A stretch of 20,572 nucleotides of DNA from Alphaproteobacteria bacterium. GTDB lineage: Bacteria > Pseudomonadota > Gammaproteobacteria > JAGOUN01. The stretch covers positions 1-20,572 of the forward strand of contig JAGKWX010000026.1 in assembly GCA_021151585.1 (NCBI GenBank), read 5' to 3'. Shown here in pieces: positions 7,242 to 13,669 of the stretch. A program made the translations under genes and the position numbers. How positions within the stretch are numbered: the stretch's first letter is position 1; the number at the start of each line of letters is the position of its first letter. A model generated the notes under the pieces. The model was given only the letters and a program-made list of their open reading frames with translations. It searched no databases and was not told the origin of the DNA.

Positions 7242-8291
7242 TTATTCTTGGCTCAAAAAATCTCCGCCCATTTTATCAGTTAGTTCCAAAGCCCTACCAC
7301 CACCACGAGCAACACAAGTCAGTGGCTCATCAGCAATAATGACTGGCAAGCCTGTCTCTTCAGACAATAACTTGTCTATATTACGCAATAAGGCACCGCC
7401 ACCTGTTAAAATCATGCCACGCTCAGCTATGTCTGCAGCTAATTCAGGCGGTGTTTGTTCAAGCGCAGTTAATACAGCGCCGACAATGCCTGACAAGGGC
7501 TCTTGCAAAGCTTCTAAAATCTCATCACTATTCAATACAAAACTTCTTGGCACACCCTCAGCTAAATTGCGTCCACGCACTTCCATTTTTAACACTTCTT
7601 TCCCTGGAAATGCCGAACCAATTTCATGCTTAATGCGTTCCGCGGTACTTTCACCAATTAAGGTACCATAATTGCGACGAACATAATTAATAATTGCCTC
7701 ATCAAAACGATCACCACCAATACGGACAGAAGATGAATAAACAATACCGCTTAAAGAAATAATCGCAACTTCAGTAGTGCCACCACCAATATCCACAACC
7801 ATAGAACCGCTCGCTTCGTGTACCGGTAAGCCCGCACCTATCGCTGCCGCCATGGGCTCATCAATTAAGTAAACCTCTCGCGCTCCAGCACTTAAAGCAG
7901 ATTCACGAATCGCGCGACGCTCTACTTGCGTCGAGCCACAAGGAACACACACTAAAACACGAGGACTTGGGCGTAAAAAACGATTTTCATGTACTTTATG
8001 AATAAAATGCTGCAACATTTTTTCCGTTACAAAAAAATCAGCAATCACTCCGTCTTTCATAGGTCGAATAGCGGAGATGTTTCCTGGCGTTCTACCCAAC
8101 ATACGCTTTGCCTCTAAACCGACCGCAGCGACTTTTTTTTGACCGCCAAACTGATCTTGACGAATAGCGACCACAGAAGGCTCATCCAGAATAATTCCTT
8201 TGCCACGGACATAGATCAGCGTATTTGCCGTTCCTAAATCAATGGACAAATCGTTAGAAAAATAACCACGTAACTTTTTAAAAATGGGCAT
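7242..8291 (-). CDS. mreB: Actin-like cell-shape protein MreB
   Basis: MreB is a bacterial actin that polymerises under the inner membrane and guides elongation-phase peptidoglycan synthesis. It shows the phosphate-1 loop DLSIDLGTANTLIYVRGKG, phosphate-2 loop MVVDIGGGTTEVAIIS, the NISAIRPMKDGVIADF segment, and the adenosine motif ILTGGGALLRNIDKLL. An upstream in-frame start at 8369 would add 26 unrelated residues. I place the start at the second of two tandem ATGs (8291; the other is 8294) because GGAG lies six bases upstream and the resulting 349 aa match the family length (347 in E. coli). The N-terminus IFKKLRGYFSNDL is the membrane-binding start. It is first gene of the mreBCD-yhdP cluster. 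Confidence 0.96.
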   Translation of the reverse strand: MPIFKKLRGYFSNDLSIDLGTANTLIYVRGKGIILDEPSVVAIRQDQFGGQKKVAAVGLEAKRMLGRTPGNISAIRPMKDGVIADFFVTEKMLQHFIHKVHENRFLRPSPRVLVCVPCGSTQVERRAIRESALSAGAREVYLIDEPMAAAIGAGLPVHEASGSMVVDIGGGTTEVAIISLSGIVYSSSVRIGGDRFDEAIINYVRRNYGTLIGESTAERIKHEIGSAFPGKEVLKMEVRGRNLAEGVPRSFVLNSDEILEALQEPLSGIVGAVLTALEQTPPELAADIAERGMILTGGGALLRNIDKLLSEETGLPVIIADEPLTCVARGGGRALELTDKMGGDFLSQE

Positions 8292-8407
8292 CATCGGCTC
8301 CAACACATAAGCAAGGAAATGAGCGATAATGTAGCAGCCATCAGGGGGAAGGAGCAAGGAAAATTTCATCTAAACCAAGCATTAGATGCAAATCACAGGC
8401 AAATAAA

Positions 8408-8432
8408 AAAGGTGGCGATAATTGCCACCTTT
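8408..8432 (-). terminator. Rho-independent terminator of the 55-aa secreted-protein gene
   Basis: A perfect 9-bp stem (AAAGGTGGC at 8408-8416, GCCACCTTT at 8424-8432) closes a 7-base loop and is followed on the minus strand by a T-rich stretch (TTTTTTATTTG). It lies about 25 bp past the stop of the gene at 8458 and insulates it from mreB. A near copy lies at 9766-9790. Confidence 0.85.
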
Positions 8433-8457
8433 ATTGCTTACTCTGCCTCTAATTAAC

Positions 8458-8625
8458 TCATCCCGTGGTTTTTGTATCAGCAGTCAAGGAAGTAGAGCTG
8501 TCGGTAGTAGCTTGAGTTGATTCAGTTTTCTCAACTTTAGCCACGACAGCGACGCCAGGCCCCGCAAAAGCCGACACTGACACTAAAGAACACGCTAATA
8601 CTGAAGCCATTAATACTTTTTTCAT
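8458..8625 (-). CDS. Small exported protein, leader-sharing family member 1 (55 aa)
   Basis: I recognise no family. Residues 1-21 are a classical Sec signal peptide (MKKVLMASVLACSLVSVSAFA) with predicted cleavage after AFA. The mature chain is only ~34 residues, a Val-rich start (GPGVAVVAKVEK) followed by a Thr/Ser/Asp-rich tail. I start it at the ATG at 8625, preceded by AAGGAG with good spacing; an earlier in-frame ATG at 8652 has no ribosome binding site and would precede the signal peptide with MFKHIKERV. DNA from 8564 to 8642 (ribosome binding site, start, whole signal peptide) is identical to 9018-9096 of the next gene. Location is probably periplasmic or secreted. The mature part is so short that decay of a longer gene is possible. 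Confidence 0.68.
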   Translation of the reverse strand: MKKVLMASVLACSLVSVSAFAGPGVAVVAKVEKTESTQATTDSSTSLTADTKTTG

Positions 8626-8642
8626 TACTCTCTCCTTGATAT
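8564..8642 (-). repeat. 79-bp perfect direct repeat, copy 1 (RBS plus signal peptide)
   Basis: Identical to 9018-9096. It covers the ribosome binding site, start codon and entire signal-peptide coding sequence of member 1; the match breaks off at the cleavage site. A more diverged copy is present at 10380-10465. Confidence 0.93.
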
Positions 8643-8670
8643 GCTTAAACACTATAGAATGTACGCCTAG

Positions 8671-8700
8671 GCTATAGGCAAAAAATACTCCAAGTTACAA
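8671..8700 (-). promoter_or_regulatory. Promoter of leader-sharing gene 1
   Basis: -35 TTGTAA (8695-8700), 18-bp spacer, -10 TATAGC (8671-8676) on the minus strand. It aligns with the promoters of the two sister genes, which have TTGCAA and 17 bp. Confidence 0.6.
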
Positions 8701-8734
8701 CCTTAATTGAATGCATACTTGGACTAAAACTAGC

Positions 8735-9079
8735 TTATTCCGCAGCCCCTGCGCTACTACCTGCGCTACTATTGCCGCTAGCACTATGAGACTCAGCCGC
8801 TGTGCTTATCGCTGTTGCCTTCGTTGATTTTTTCTGCACGTTGACATCTGTGCTTATCGCATTGGCTTTCTTTTTTTCGAATTTCGCTTCGTGTTTGTTA
8901 GCTTTCGCTTGCTCTAGATTAAACTTCTCTTGTTTTTTATCGACATTGTAATTCACCTTCGCTTGTGCCTCGGCGCTAGCAAGGTACTTAGCTGTAGCCT
9001 CATCAGTTGTCGACGCAGCAAAAGCCGACACTGACACTAAAGAACACGCTAATACTGAAGCCATTAATACTTTTTTCAT
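8735..9079 (-). CDS. Small exported Lys/Ala-rich protein, leader-sharing family member 2 (114 aa)
   Basis: I recognise no family. The first 21 residues are a Sec signal peptide identical to that of the neighbouring 55-aa protein. The mature chain has two parts. Residues ~26-72 are rich in Lys, Ala, Glu and Gln and should be strongly helical, possibly coiled (KKQEKFNLEQAKANKHEAKF). Residues 73-114 carry a duplicated AIST motif (ANAISTDVNVQKK at 72-84, ATAISTAAE at 88-96) and a Ser/Gly/Ala tail (SGNSSAGSSAGAAE) encoded by a 12-bp tandem repeat. The mature protein is basic in its centre. It has its own promoter and a strong AAGGAG ribosome binding site, and an export role is clear. Function is unknown; a nucleic-acid- or polyanion-binding role is only a guess from composition. 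Cys12 is not in a proper lipobox. Confidence 0.72.
   Translation of the reverse strand: MKKVLMASVLACSLVSVSAFAASTTDEATAKYLASAEAQAKVNYNVDKKQEKFNLEQAKANKHEAKFEKKKANAISTDVNVQKKSTKATAISTAAESHSASGNSSAGSSAGAAE
8748..8783. repeat. 12-bp tandem repeat in the 3' end of the Lys/Ala-rich gene
   Basis: CCTGCGCTACTA occurs twice without mismatch (8748-8759, 8760-8771), followed by a degenerate third unit (TTGCCGCTAGCA, 8772-8783). It encodes the Ser/Ala/Gly-rich tail and, at four codons per unit, can change length without breaking frame. Confidence 0.85.
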
Positions 9080-9096
9080 TACTCTCTCCTTGATAT
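9018..9096 (-). repeat. 79-bp perfect direct repeat, copy 2 (RBS plus signal peptide)
   Basis: Identical to 8564-8642, at the head of the 114-aa gene. Identity, including silent positions, ends where the mature protein begins. Confidence 0.93.
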
Positions 9097-9124
9097 ATTT
9101 AAAAATTACAGCATCTACTCTTAA

Positions 9125-9153
9125 ACTATAGGTAAGAAATATTCAATTTGCAA
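9125..9153 (-). promoter_or_regulatory. Promoter of leader-sharing gene 2
   Basis: -35 TTGCAA (9148-9153), 17-bp spacer, -10 TATAGT (9125-9130) on the minus strand, giving a leader of roughly 40 nt before the ATG at 9079. The same arrangement precedes the gene ending at 9819. Confidence 0.7.
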
Positions 9154-9268
9154 GGTTAATTTAGCACAGAATTAACTAACGCAACCTGGCCCTGATATTT
9201 TGCTTAATCACTCGTATTTATATAAAAAAAAGTGTTACTATCAAGTCAAACTGCACCGAATCATCTAC

Positions 9269-9697
9269 ATGACTATGCAAATCGATTTTTATCTTTTATC
9301 CACGGCCGAAGAGCAGCCAAGGGATATCTTTTTATGCAAACTGGTTGAAAAAATATATAAACAACATCTTCATGTCTATATTCATTGCAAAGATCGCCAA
9401 GAAACACATCGTTTAGATGAGTTATTATGGACATTCAGCGATACAAGCTTTATTCCCCATAACTTGGTTGGCGAAGGGCCATACACACCACCGCCGATAC
9501 AACTCGGATTTGATGCAGTGCCTAGCCACAGCGATGTGTTGATTAATTTATCTACCACCATACCTATGTTTTACACCCAGTTCCGTAGAATTTTGGAGAT
9601 CGTACCGCAAGAACAAGAAAAACAGGCCGTAGCACGAGAGCACTATCAGTTTTACAAAACACAGAATTGCGCAATAAAAACGCATAAAATCAGCTAA
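9269..9697 (+). CDS. holC: DNA polymerase III chi subunit HolC
   Basis: Chi is the clamp-loader accessory subunit that binds psi and single-stranded DNA-binding protein. The 142-aa chain shows the family landmarks in order: QIDFYLLSTAE at the N-terminus, then VYIHCKDRQETHRLDELLWTF, SFIPHNLVGEG, HSDVLINLSTTIP and ILEIVPQEQEKQAVAREHYQFYK near the C-terminus. It is close in length to E. coli HolC (147 aa). The frame is open upstream to 9200, but family alignment favours the ATG at 9269 (or 9275); there is no clear ribosome binding site. holC normally directly precedes valS. Here valS lies about 1.06 kb downstream with a minus-strand secreted-protein gene between, and pepA, often upstream, is absent. 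Confidence 0.92.
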   Translation: MTMQIDFYLLSTAEEQPRDIFLCKLVEKIYKQHLHVYIHCKDRQETHRLDELLWTFSDTSFIPHNLVGEGPYTPPPIQLGFDAVPSHSDVLINLSTTIPMFYTQFRRILEIVPQEQEKQAVAREHYQFYKTQNCAIKTHKIS

Positions 9698-9765
9698 ATA
9701 TACCGCTAAGGGATATGATGATTTAGCTTAAACCAAGCAGCGGATTGACATCGTAAAATAAAAAT

Positions 9766-9790
9766 AAAGGTGACGATAATCGCCACCTTT
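9766..9790 (-). terminator. Terminator of the 209-aa secreted-protein gene, possibly bidirectional
   Basis: AAAGGTGACG (9766-9775) pairs with CGCCACCTTT (9781-9790) with one A/C mismatch. On the minus strand it is followed by TTTATTTTTATTTTA. It also lies ~70 bp past holC and could stop that transcript. It is a near copy of the hairpin at 8408-8432, and both are flanked by TAAACCAAGCA, so the 3' ends of two sister genes are homologous. Confidence 0.8.
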
Positions 9791-9818
9791 ATTGCTTAGT
9801 CCAACTAACGTAAGTTGA

Positions 9819-10448
9819 TTAATTCTTTTCGCCAGCTATCAAACCAATCGGAGCAGTATTGCCGCGACCGTTCTTGCCTGGAGCAGTTAATTGTTCAACA
9901 ATATGTTTGCCAACTACAACTTCCTGAACAGTAATTGATGGACCCTTATTATTTTTCGCCATCGCTATAGCATAACCATGAGGTGGGTTGCTTTGCTCTT
10001 GGCTAATAACGTAAATAACGAGTAATTCGTTCTTACTATCACCCTGGCTAGCTTTATAGATAAACTTACGGCCAGCATTGTTGTTTTCATTAGTGATATG
10101 ATCAATAACCGCTTTTTGCAAAGCACTGATTTGTGGCTGAGACAATAGCTTGTTCAATGCAAAAATTTCTAATGGACTAGTCAAGTTGCCGTTGTTATCA
10201 AAACTAGGCGCAGCATTTTGTGTGCTACCAACACCTTTGCCTAAACTGCCTGCAGCCGCTTGCACTATGTTAACCACTGTTTGCAAACCTGAAGATTGAG
10301 ATTGAGAGCCAGCAATCAAAGCTGTAGGTGCAGAAGACCCATTAGTTTCAGCATATGCTTCTGCTTTGGGCGGGTTACCTGCAACCGCAAAGCTTGCTGC
10401 TGATGCTAAAGAAAGCGCTAATACTGACGCAGTTAATACCTTTTTCAT
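9819..10448 (-). CDS. Exported protein of unknown function, leader-sharing family member 3 (209 aa)
   Basis: I recognise no family. A Sec signal peptide (MKKVLTASVLALSLASAASF, cleavage near AVA at 23) resembles that of the two smaller neighbours, at protein and DNA level. The mature region starts with an Ala/Ser/Gln-rich stretch. A more globular region follows (about 90-195) with ALNKLLSQPQISALQKAVID, GRKFIYKASQGDSKNELLVIYVIS, HGYAIAMAKN and ITVQEVVVGKHIVEQL; this alternation suggests a small alpha/beta domain. The motif APxxLIAG occurs near both ends of the mature chain (40-47 and 199-206). The ribosome binding site is strong (AAGGAG) and the gene has its own promoter and terminator. It is inserted between holC and valS on the opposite strand. 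Probably periplasmic or secreted; function unknown. Confidence 0.75.
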   Translation of the reverse strand: MKKVLTASVLALSLASAASFAVAGNPPKAEAYAETNGSSAPTALIAGSQSQSSGLQTVVNIVQAAAGSLGKGVGSTQNAAPSFDNNGNLTSPLEIFALNKLLSQPQISALQKAVIDHITNENNNAGRKFIYKASQGDSKNELLVIYVISQEQSNPPHGYAIAMAKNNKGPSITVQEVVVGKHIVEQLTAPGKNGRGNTAPIGLIAGEKN

Positions 10449-10761
10449 TATTCTCTCCTTGATAATTTTAAGTAATATAATCTACCCTATTGAATATAGA
10501 TAACAATTATTGAATTTGCAACTCTTATTTAATATTTCCTTAAGAAATCAAGTGCAACATAGCCAACAAGAATACTTGTCGTCGACGATCAACGCCCGCA
10601 TCACGCATATTCAAGCGAAATAGTAGCAACATTGATCAAGTAAACAGCTCATAAACGCATCAGTTACAAAAAATAAATCTTGCAATCAATATGCATAAAA
10701 TTGGATAAATTAATAGAATCCAGGCAAAATACTCGACTTTATAGCAGAAATTAAGCACATC
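10449..10761. other. 313-bp divergent intergenic region upstream of valS
   Basis: The left third carries the ribosome binding site and promoter of the minus-strand secreted-protein gene. The rest is AT-rich and must hold the valS promoter. TTGGAT (10701-10706) with CAAAAT further downstream is a weak candidate. I see no T-box-like element, tRNA or ORF. Confidence 0.5.
10493..10521 (-). promoter_or_regulatory. Promoter of leader-sharing gene 3
   Basis: -35 TTGCAA (10516-10521), 17-bp spacer, -10 TATATT (10493-10498) on the minus strand. The spacer resembles that of gene 2 (ATTCAATAATTG against ATTGAATATTTC), so this is shared ancestry rather than a chance match. Confidence 0.7.
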
Positions 10762-13581
10762 ATGGATAAAACATTCGACCCTAAAACCATTGAATCCTCT
10801 TGTTACGCACAATGGGAGCAGCAAGGCTACTTTCAACCATCAGCATGCGCCGGACAATCTTTTTGCATCATGCTACCGCCTCCTAATGTGACAGGCTATC
10901 TGCATATGGGCCACGGCTTCCAACAAACGTTAATGGATATATTAATTCGTAAACACCGCATGCAAGGCGATAATACGTTATGGCAAGGCGGCACGGATCA
11001 CGCTGGCATTGCCACGCAAATGGTTGTAGAACGTCAATTGCAAGAACAAGGGCTAACCAAACATGATTTAGGTCGTGAACAGTTTGTTGAACAAGTGTAT
11101 GAATGGAAAGAAACCTCGGGCGGACAAATTACCCAACAAATTCGTCGCCTTGGCGCATCGATAGATTGGTCACGCGAACGCTTTACCATGGACGACGGCA
11201 TGTCACATGCGGTTCGTGAAGTGTTTATTCGTTTATACGAACAAGGGTTAATTTATCGTGGCAACCGCTTAGTCAACTGGGATCCAAAGTTACAAACCGC
11301 AATTTCTGACTTAGAAGTATTAAATGAAGAAGAACAAGGTGTTTTATATCATATTGCCTATACACCAGACATTATTGTGGCCACAACTCGCCCAGAAACA
11401 TTATTTGGCGACGCCGCGGTAGCTGTACATCCAGATGATCAACGTTACCAACAGTTCATCGGAAAACAAGTACAGCTACCACTAAGCAATCGTACGATTT
11501 CGATTATTGCGGATACATATGTCGACCCGGCTTTTGGTAGCGGTTGCGTAAAAATAACACCAGCACATGATTTTAACGATTATGAGGTAGGACAACGTCA
11601 TCAATTACCATTAATCAATATACTAACAAAAACCGCTCTCTTAAATGACAACGTTCCAGAATCCTATCGCGGGTTAAGCACTGCTGAGGCACGCAAGAAA
11701 ATTGTTGCAGATCTAGAAGCGCAAGGATTATTGGTTAAACAAGAACAACATCTGATGAAAGTTCCGCGTGGCGACCGTTCGGGCGTTATCATTGAGCCTT
11801 ACTTAACAGAACAATGGTATGTAAAAATGGAATCGCTCGCAAAGCCAGCGCTCGACGTGGTGCGTAGTGGTCGCGTGAAAATTGTACCGGAACATTGGAC
11901 AAAAACCTATTATCAATGGCTAGAAAATATTCAAGATTGGTGTATCAGCCGACAACTTTGGTGGGGGCACCGCATCCCGGCTTGGCATGATGACCAAGGC
12001 AACATCTACGTTGGGCGCAGCGAACAAGAAATTCGCGACAAGCATAAACTCGCCGATACTGTTTCTCTTACACAAGACGATGATGTCTTAGATACCTGGT
12101 TTTCATCTGCATTATGGCCTTTTTCAACCTTAGGCTGGCCTGAAACAACACCTGAATTAACAGCATTTTACCCATCACAAATACTCATGACCGGCTTTGA
12201 TATCTTGTTTTTCTGGGTTGCGCGCATGATTATGATGGGATTGCATTTTATGGATGACGTGCCTTTTGAAACAATTTACATCACCGGACTGATTCGCGAT
12301 GCCGAAGGTCAAAAAATGTCAAAATCAAAAGGCAATGTATTGGACCCAATTGATTTGATTGACGGAATCTCATTAGAAGATTTAATTCAGAAGCGCACCG
12401 CTTCGATGATGCAACCACAACTAGCAGAAAAAATTACCAAGCAAACACAACAACAGTTCCCACATGGCATCGCAACGTCGGGTTGCGACGCGTTGCGATT
12501 TACGTTTTGCGCCTTAGCGTCAAATACTAACAATATCCGTTTTGATATGGCTCGCCTTGAAGGATATCGAAATTTTTGCAATAAATTATGGAATGCGGCA
12601 CGATATGTTTTAATGAATGTTGATAGCAAACATGACGGGCGAGCGAACGAGGCACAAGCCTCGGAGAATAGCCAAGTGGTGGCGCACAAGACTGAATCTC
12701 CAGAAACATCATCGCTTAATCATCAAACTAGCATCATCGATAAATGGATTATTAGTCGCCTGCAAAACATCATTGAAGAAAGCAATCGTCATTATGAACA
12801 GTTGCGTTTTGATTTATTAGCACAATGTTTATATGATTTTGTTTGGAATGAATTTTGTGATTGGTACCTAGAATTGTCAAAACCCGTTTTATGGCAAGAT
12901 CAGTTTAGCGCAGAAGAAAAAGCAGGAACACGCCATACGTTAATAACAACGCTAGAAGCAATTATAAAATTACTTCATCCGATAATGCCTTTTATTACAG
13001 AAACGATATGGCAATCGGTCAAACCAATATTACATCGCCAAGATGACAGCATCATGATGAGCGCTTACCCAAAACATGACACCAAGCTAATCAACGAAGA
13101 AGCTCAGTCTGATGTGGAATGGATGAAACAGATTATTGTTGGCATTCGAACAATTCGTTCTGAAATGAACGTTTCGCCAGCTTTAACGATTTCGGTTTAT
13201 TTGCGCAAAGGCAATAGCATTGATCAGCAACGTTTTATACGCAACAAACCACTATTAATCACTCTCGCAAAATTAAGCGACATTAGTTTCTTAGAGCACG
13301 CAGTCGAGCCACCGCCATCTGCAACCGCATTAGCAGGCGATTTGGAAATTCTCATCCCATTAAAAGGACTCATTGATATAACAGCTGAAACAGCACGCCT
13401 TGATAAAGAAATCGGGAAAATTAACGATGAAATAACAAAGTTATCGCAAAAATTAAATAACCCCGGCTTTCTTGCCAAAGCGCCAGCGGAAATTGTCACG
13501 AAAGAACAAGAAAAACTGGCAGAGCTAGAAAAGAATGCGCGGCACTTAGGAACGCAAAAAGAAAAACTGGCGAGCTTATAA
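10762..13581 (+). CDS. valS: Valyl-tRNA synthetase
   Basis: A class I aminoacyl-tRNA synthetase that charges tRNA-Val with valine. The 939-aa chain contains the HIGH-type motif HMGH (48-51, within PPPNVTGYLHMGHGF), the CP1 editing domain with TTRPETLFGD and HDFNDYEVG, the CISRQLWWGHRIPAW zinc/catalytic region, and KMSKS at 518-522 (GQKMSKSKGNVLDP). The anticodon-binding domain follows, and the C-terminal tRNA-binding coiled-coil arm ends the protein (LDKEIGKINDEITKLSQKL...FLAKAPAEIV). Between KLWNAARYVLMN and DKWIISRL the sequence is about 30 residues longer than usual (residues 623-656), with a Ser/Glu/Ala-rich insert encoded partly by GC-rich palindromic DNA. The start at 10762 fits the family, although no strong ribosome binding site precedes it. 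holC is its usual upstream neighbour. Confidence 0.97.
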   Translation: MDKTFDPKTIESSCYAQWEQQGYFQPSACAGQSFCIMLPPPNVTGYLHMGHGFQQTLMDILIRKHRMQGDNTLWQGGTDHAGIATQMVVERQLQEQGLTKHDLGREQFVEQVYEWKETSGGQITQQIRRLGASIDWSRERFTMDDGMSHAVREVFIRLYEQGLIYRGNRLVNWDPKLQTAISDLEVLNEEEQGVLYHIAYTPDIIVATTRPETLFGDAAVAVHPDDQRYQQFIGKQVQLPLSNRTISIIADTYVDPAFGSGCVKITPAHDFNDYEVGQRHQLPLINILTKTALLNDNVPESYRGLSTAEARKKIVADLEAQGLLVKQEQHLMKVPRGDRSGVIIEPYLTEQWYVKMESLAKPALDVVRSGRVKIVPEHWTKTYYQWLENIQDWCISRQLWWGHRIPAWHDDQGNIYVGRSEQEIRDKHKLADTVSLTQDDDVLDTWFSSALWPFSTLGWPETTPELTAFYPSQILMTGFDILFFWVARMIMMGLHFMDDVPFETIYITGLIRDAEGQKMSKSKGNVLDPIDLIDGISLEDLIQKRTASMMQPQLAEKITKQTQQQFPHGIATSGCDALRFTFCALASNTNNIRFDMARLEGYRNFCNKLWNAARYVLMNVDSKHDGRANEAQASENSQVVAHKTESPETSSLNHQTSIIDKWIISRLQNIIEESNRHYEQLRFDLLAQCLYDFVWNEFCDWYLELSKPVLWQDQFSAEEKAGTRHTLITTLEAIIKLLHPIMPFITETIWQSVKPILHRQDDSIMMSAYPKHDTKLINEEAQSDVEWMKQIIVGIRTIRSEMNVSPALTISVYLRKGNSIDQQRFIRNKPLLITLAKLSDISFLEHAVEPPPSATALAGDLEILIPLKGLIDITAETARLDKEIGKINDEITKLSQKLNNPGFLAKAPAEIVTKEQEKLAELEKNARHLGTQKEKLASL
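12627..12730 (+). other. In-frame insert within valS with GC-rich palindrome
   Basis: Codons for about residues 623-656 have no counterpart in E. coli ValS at this junction between the catalytic core and the anticodon-binding domain. The DNA (12636-12690) is richer in G+C than the rest of the gene and contains a perfect hairpin, CGAGGC ACAA GCCTCG (12648-12663). It may be a small palindromic repeat element tolerated in frame, or simply a variable linker. Confidence 0.5.
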
Positions 13582-13594
13582 GTAGAGATAACGC

Positions 13595-13634
13595 CCAGGA
13601 AGAGAGCCTACCTCCACAAGGTCCTGGCTCTTTT
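13595..13634 (+). terminator. Terminator between convergent valS and antiporter gene
   Basis: AGAGCC (13603-13608) pairs with GGCTCT (13626-13631), followed by TTTT. CCAGGA (13595-13600) can alternatively pair with TCCTGG (13622-13627). The hairpin begins shortly after the valS stop and serves the plus strand best. Confidence 0.65.
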
Positions 13635-13669
13635 CAACCGGGTATCTTGAATGTTTTTCAACAGCGCAA

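Noticed and set aside
6403..7671. Plus-strand ORFs of about 140-147 codons opposite mreC and mreB
   Set aside because: They are antisense shadows with Ser/Pro/Thr-rich composition typical of reverse-frame reading.
8292..8369. Longer MreB starting at 8369
   Set aside because: The 26 extra residues have no counterpart in MreB proteins, while the ATG at 8291 has a well-placed GGAG and gives the family length.
8590..9046. Possible lipoprotein signal (Cys12 in MKKVLMASVLAC) in two of the small secreted proteins
   Set aside because: The Cys comes too early, the preceding residues do not make a good lipobox, a clean SPI site (SAFA) follows, and the third sister has Leu at this position.
9200..9268. 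Longer HolC starting at 9200
   Set aside because: The extra residues do not fit the family N-terminus, and the conserved start (QIDFYLL) is close to the ATG at 9269.
12387..12820. Overlapping ORFs of 60-100 codons inside valS on both strands
   Set aside because: They are shadows of the valS frame with no family resemblance or ribosome binding sites.
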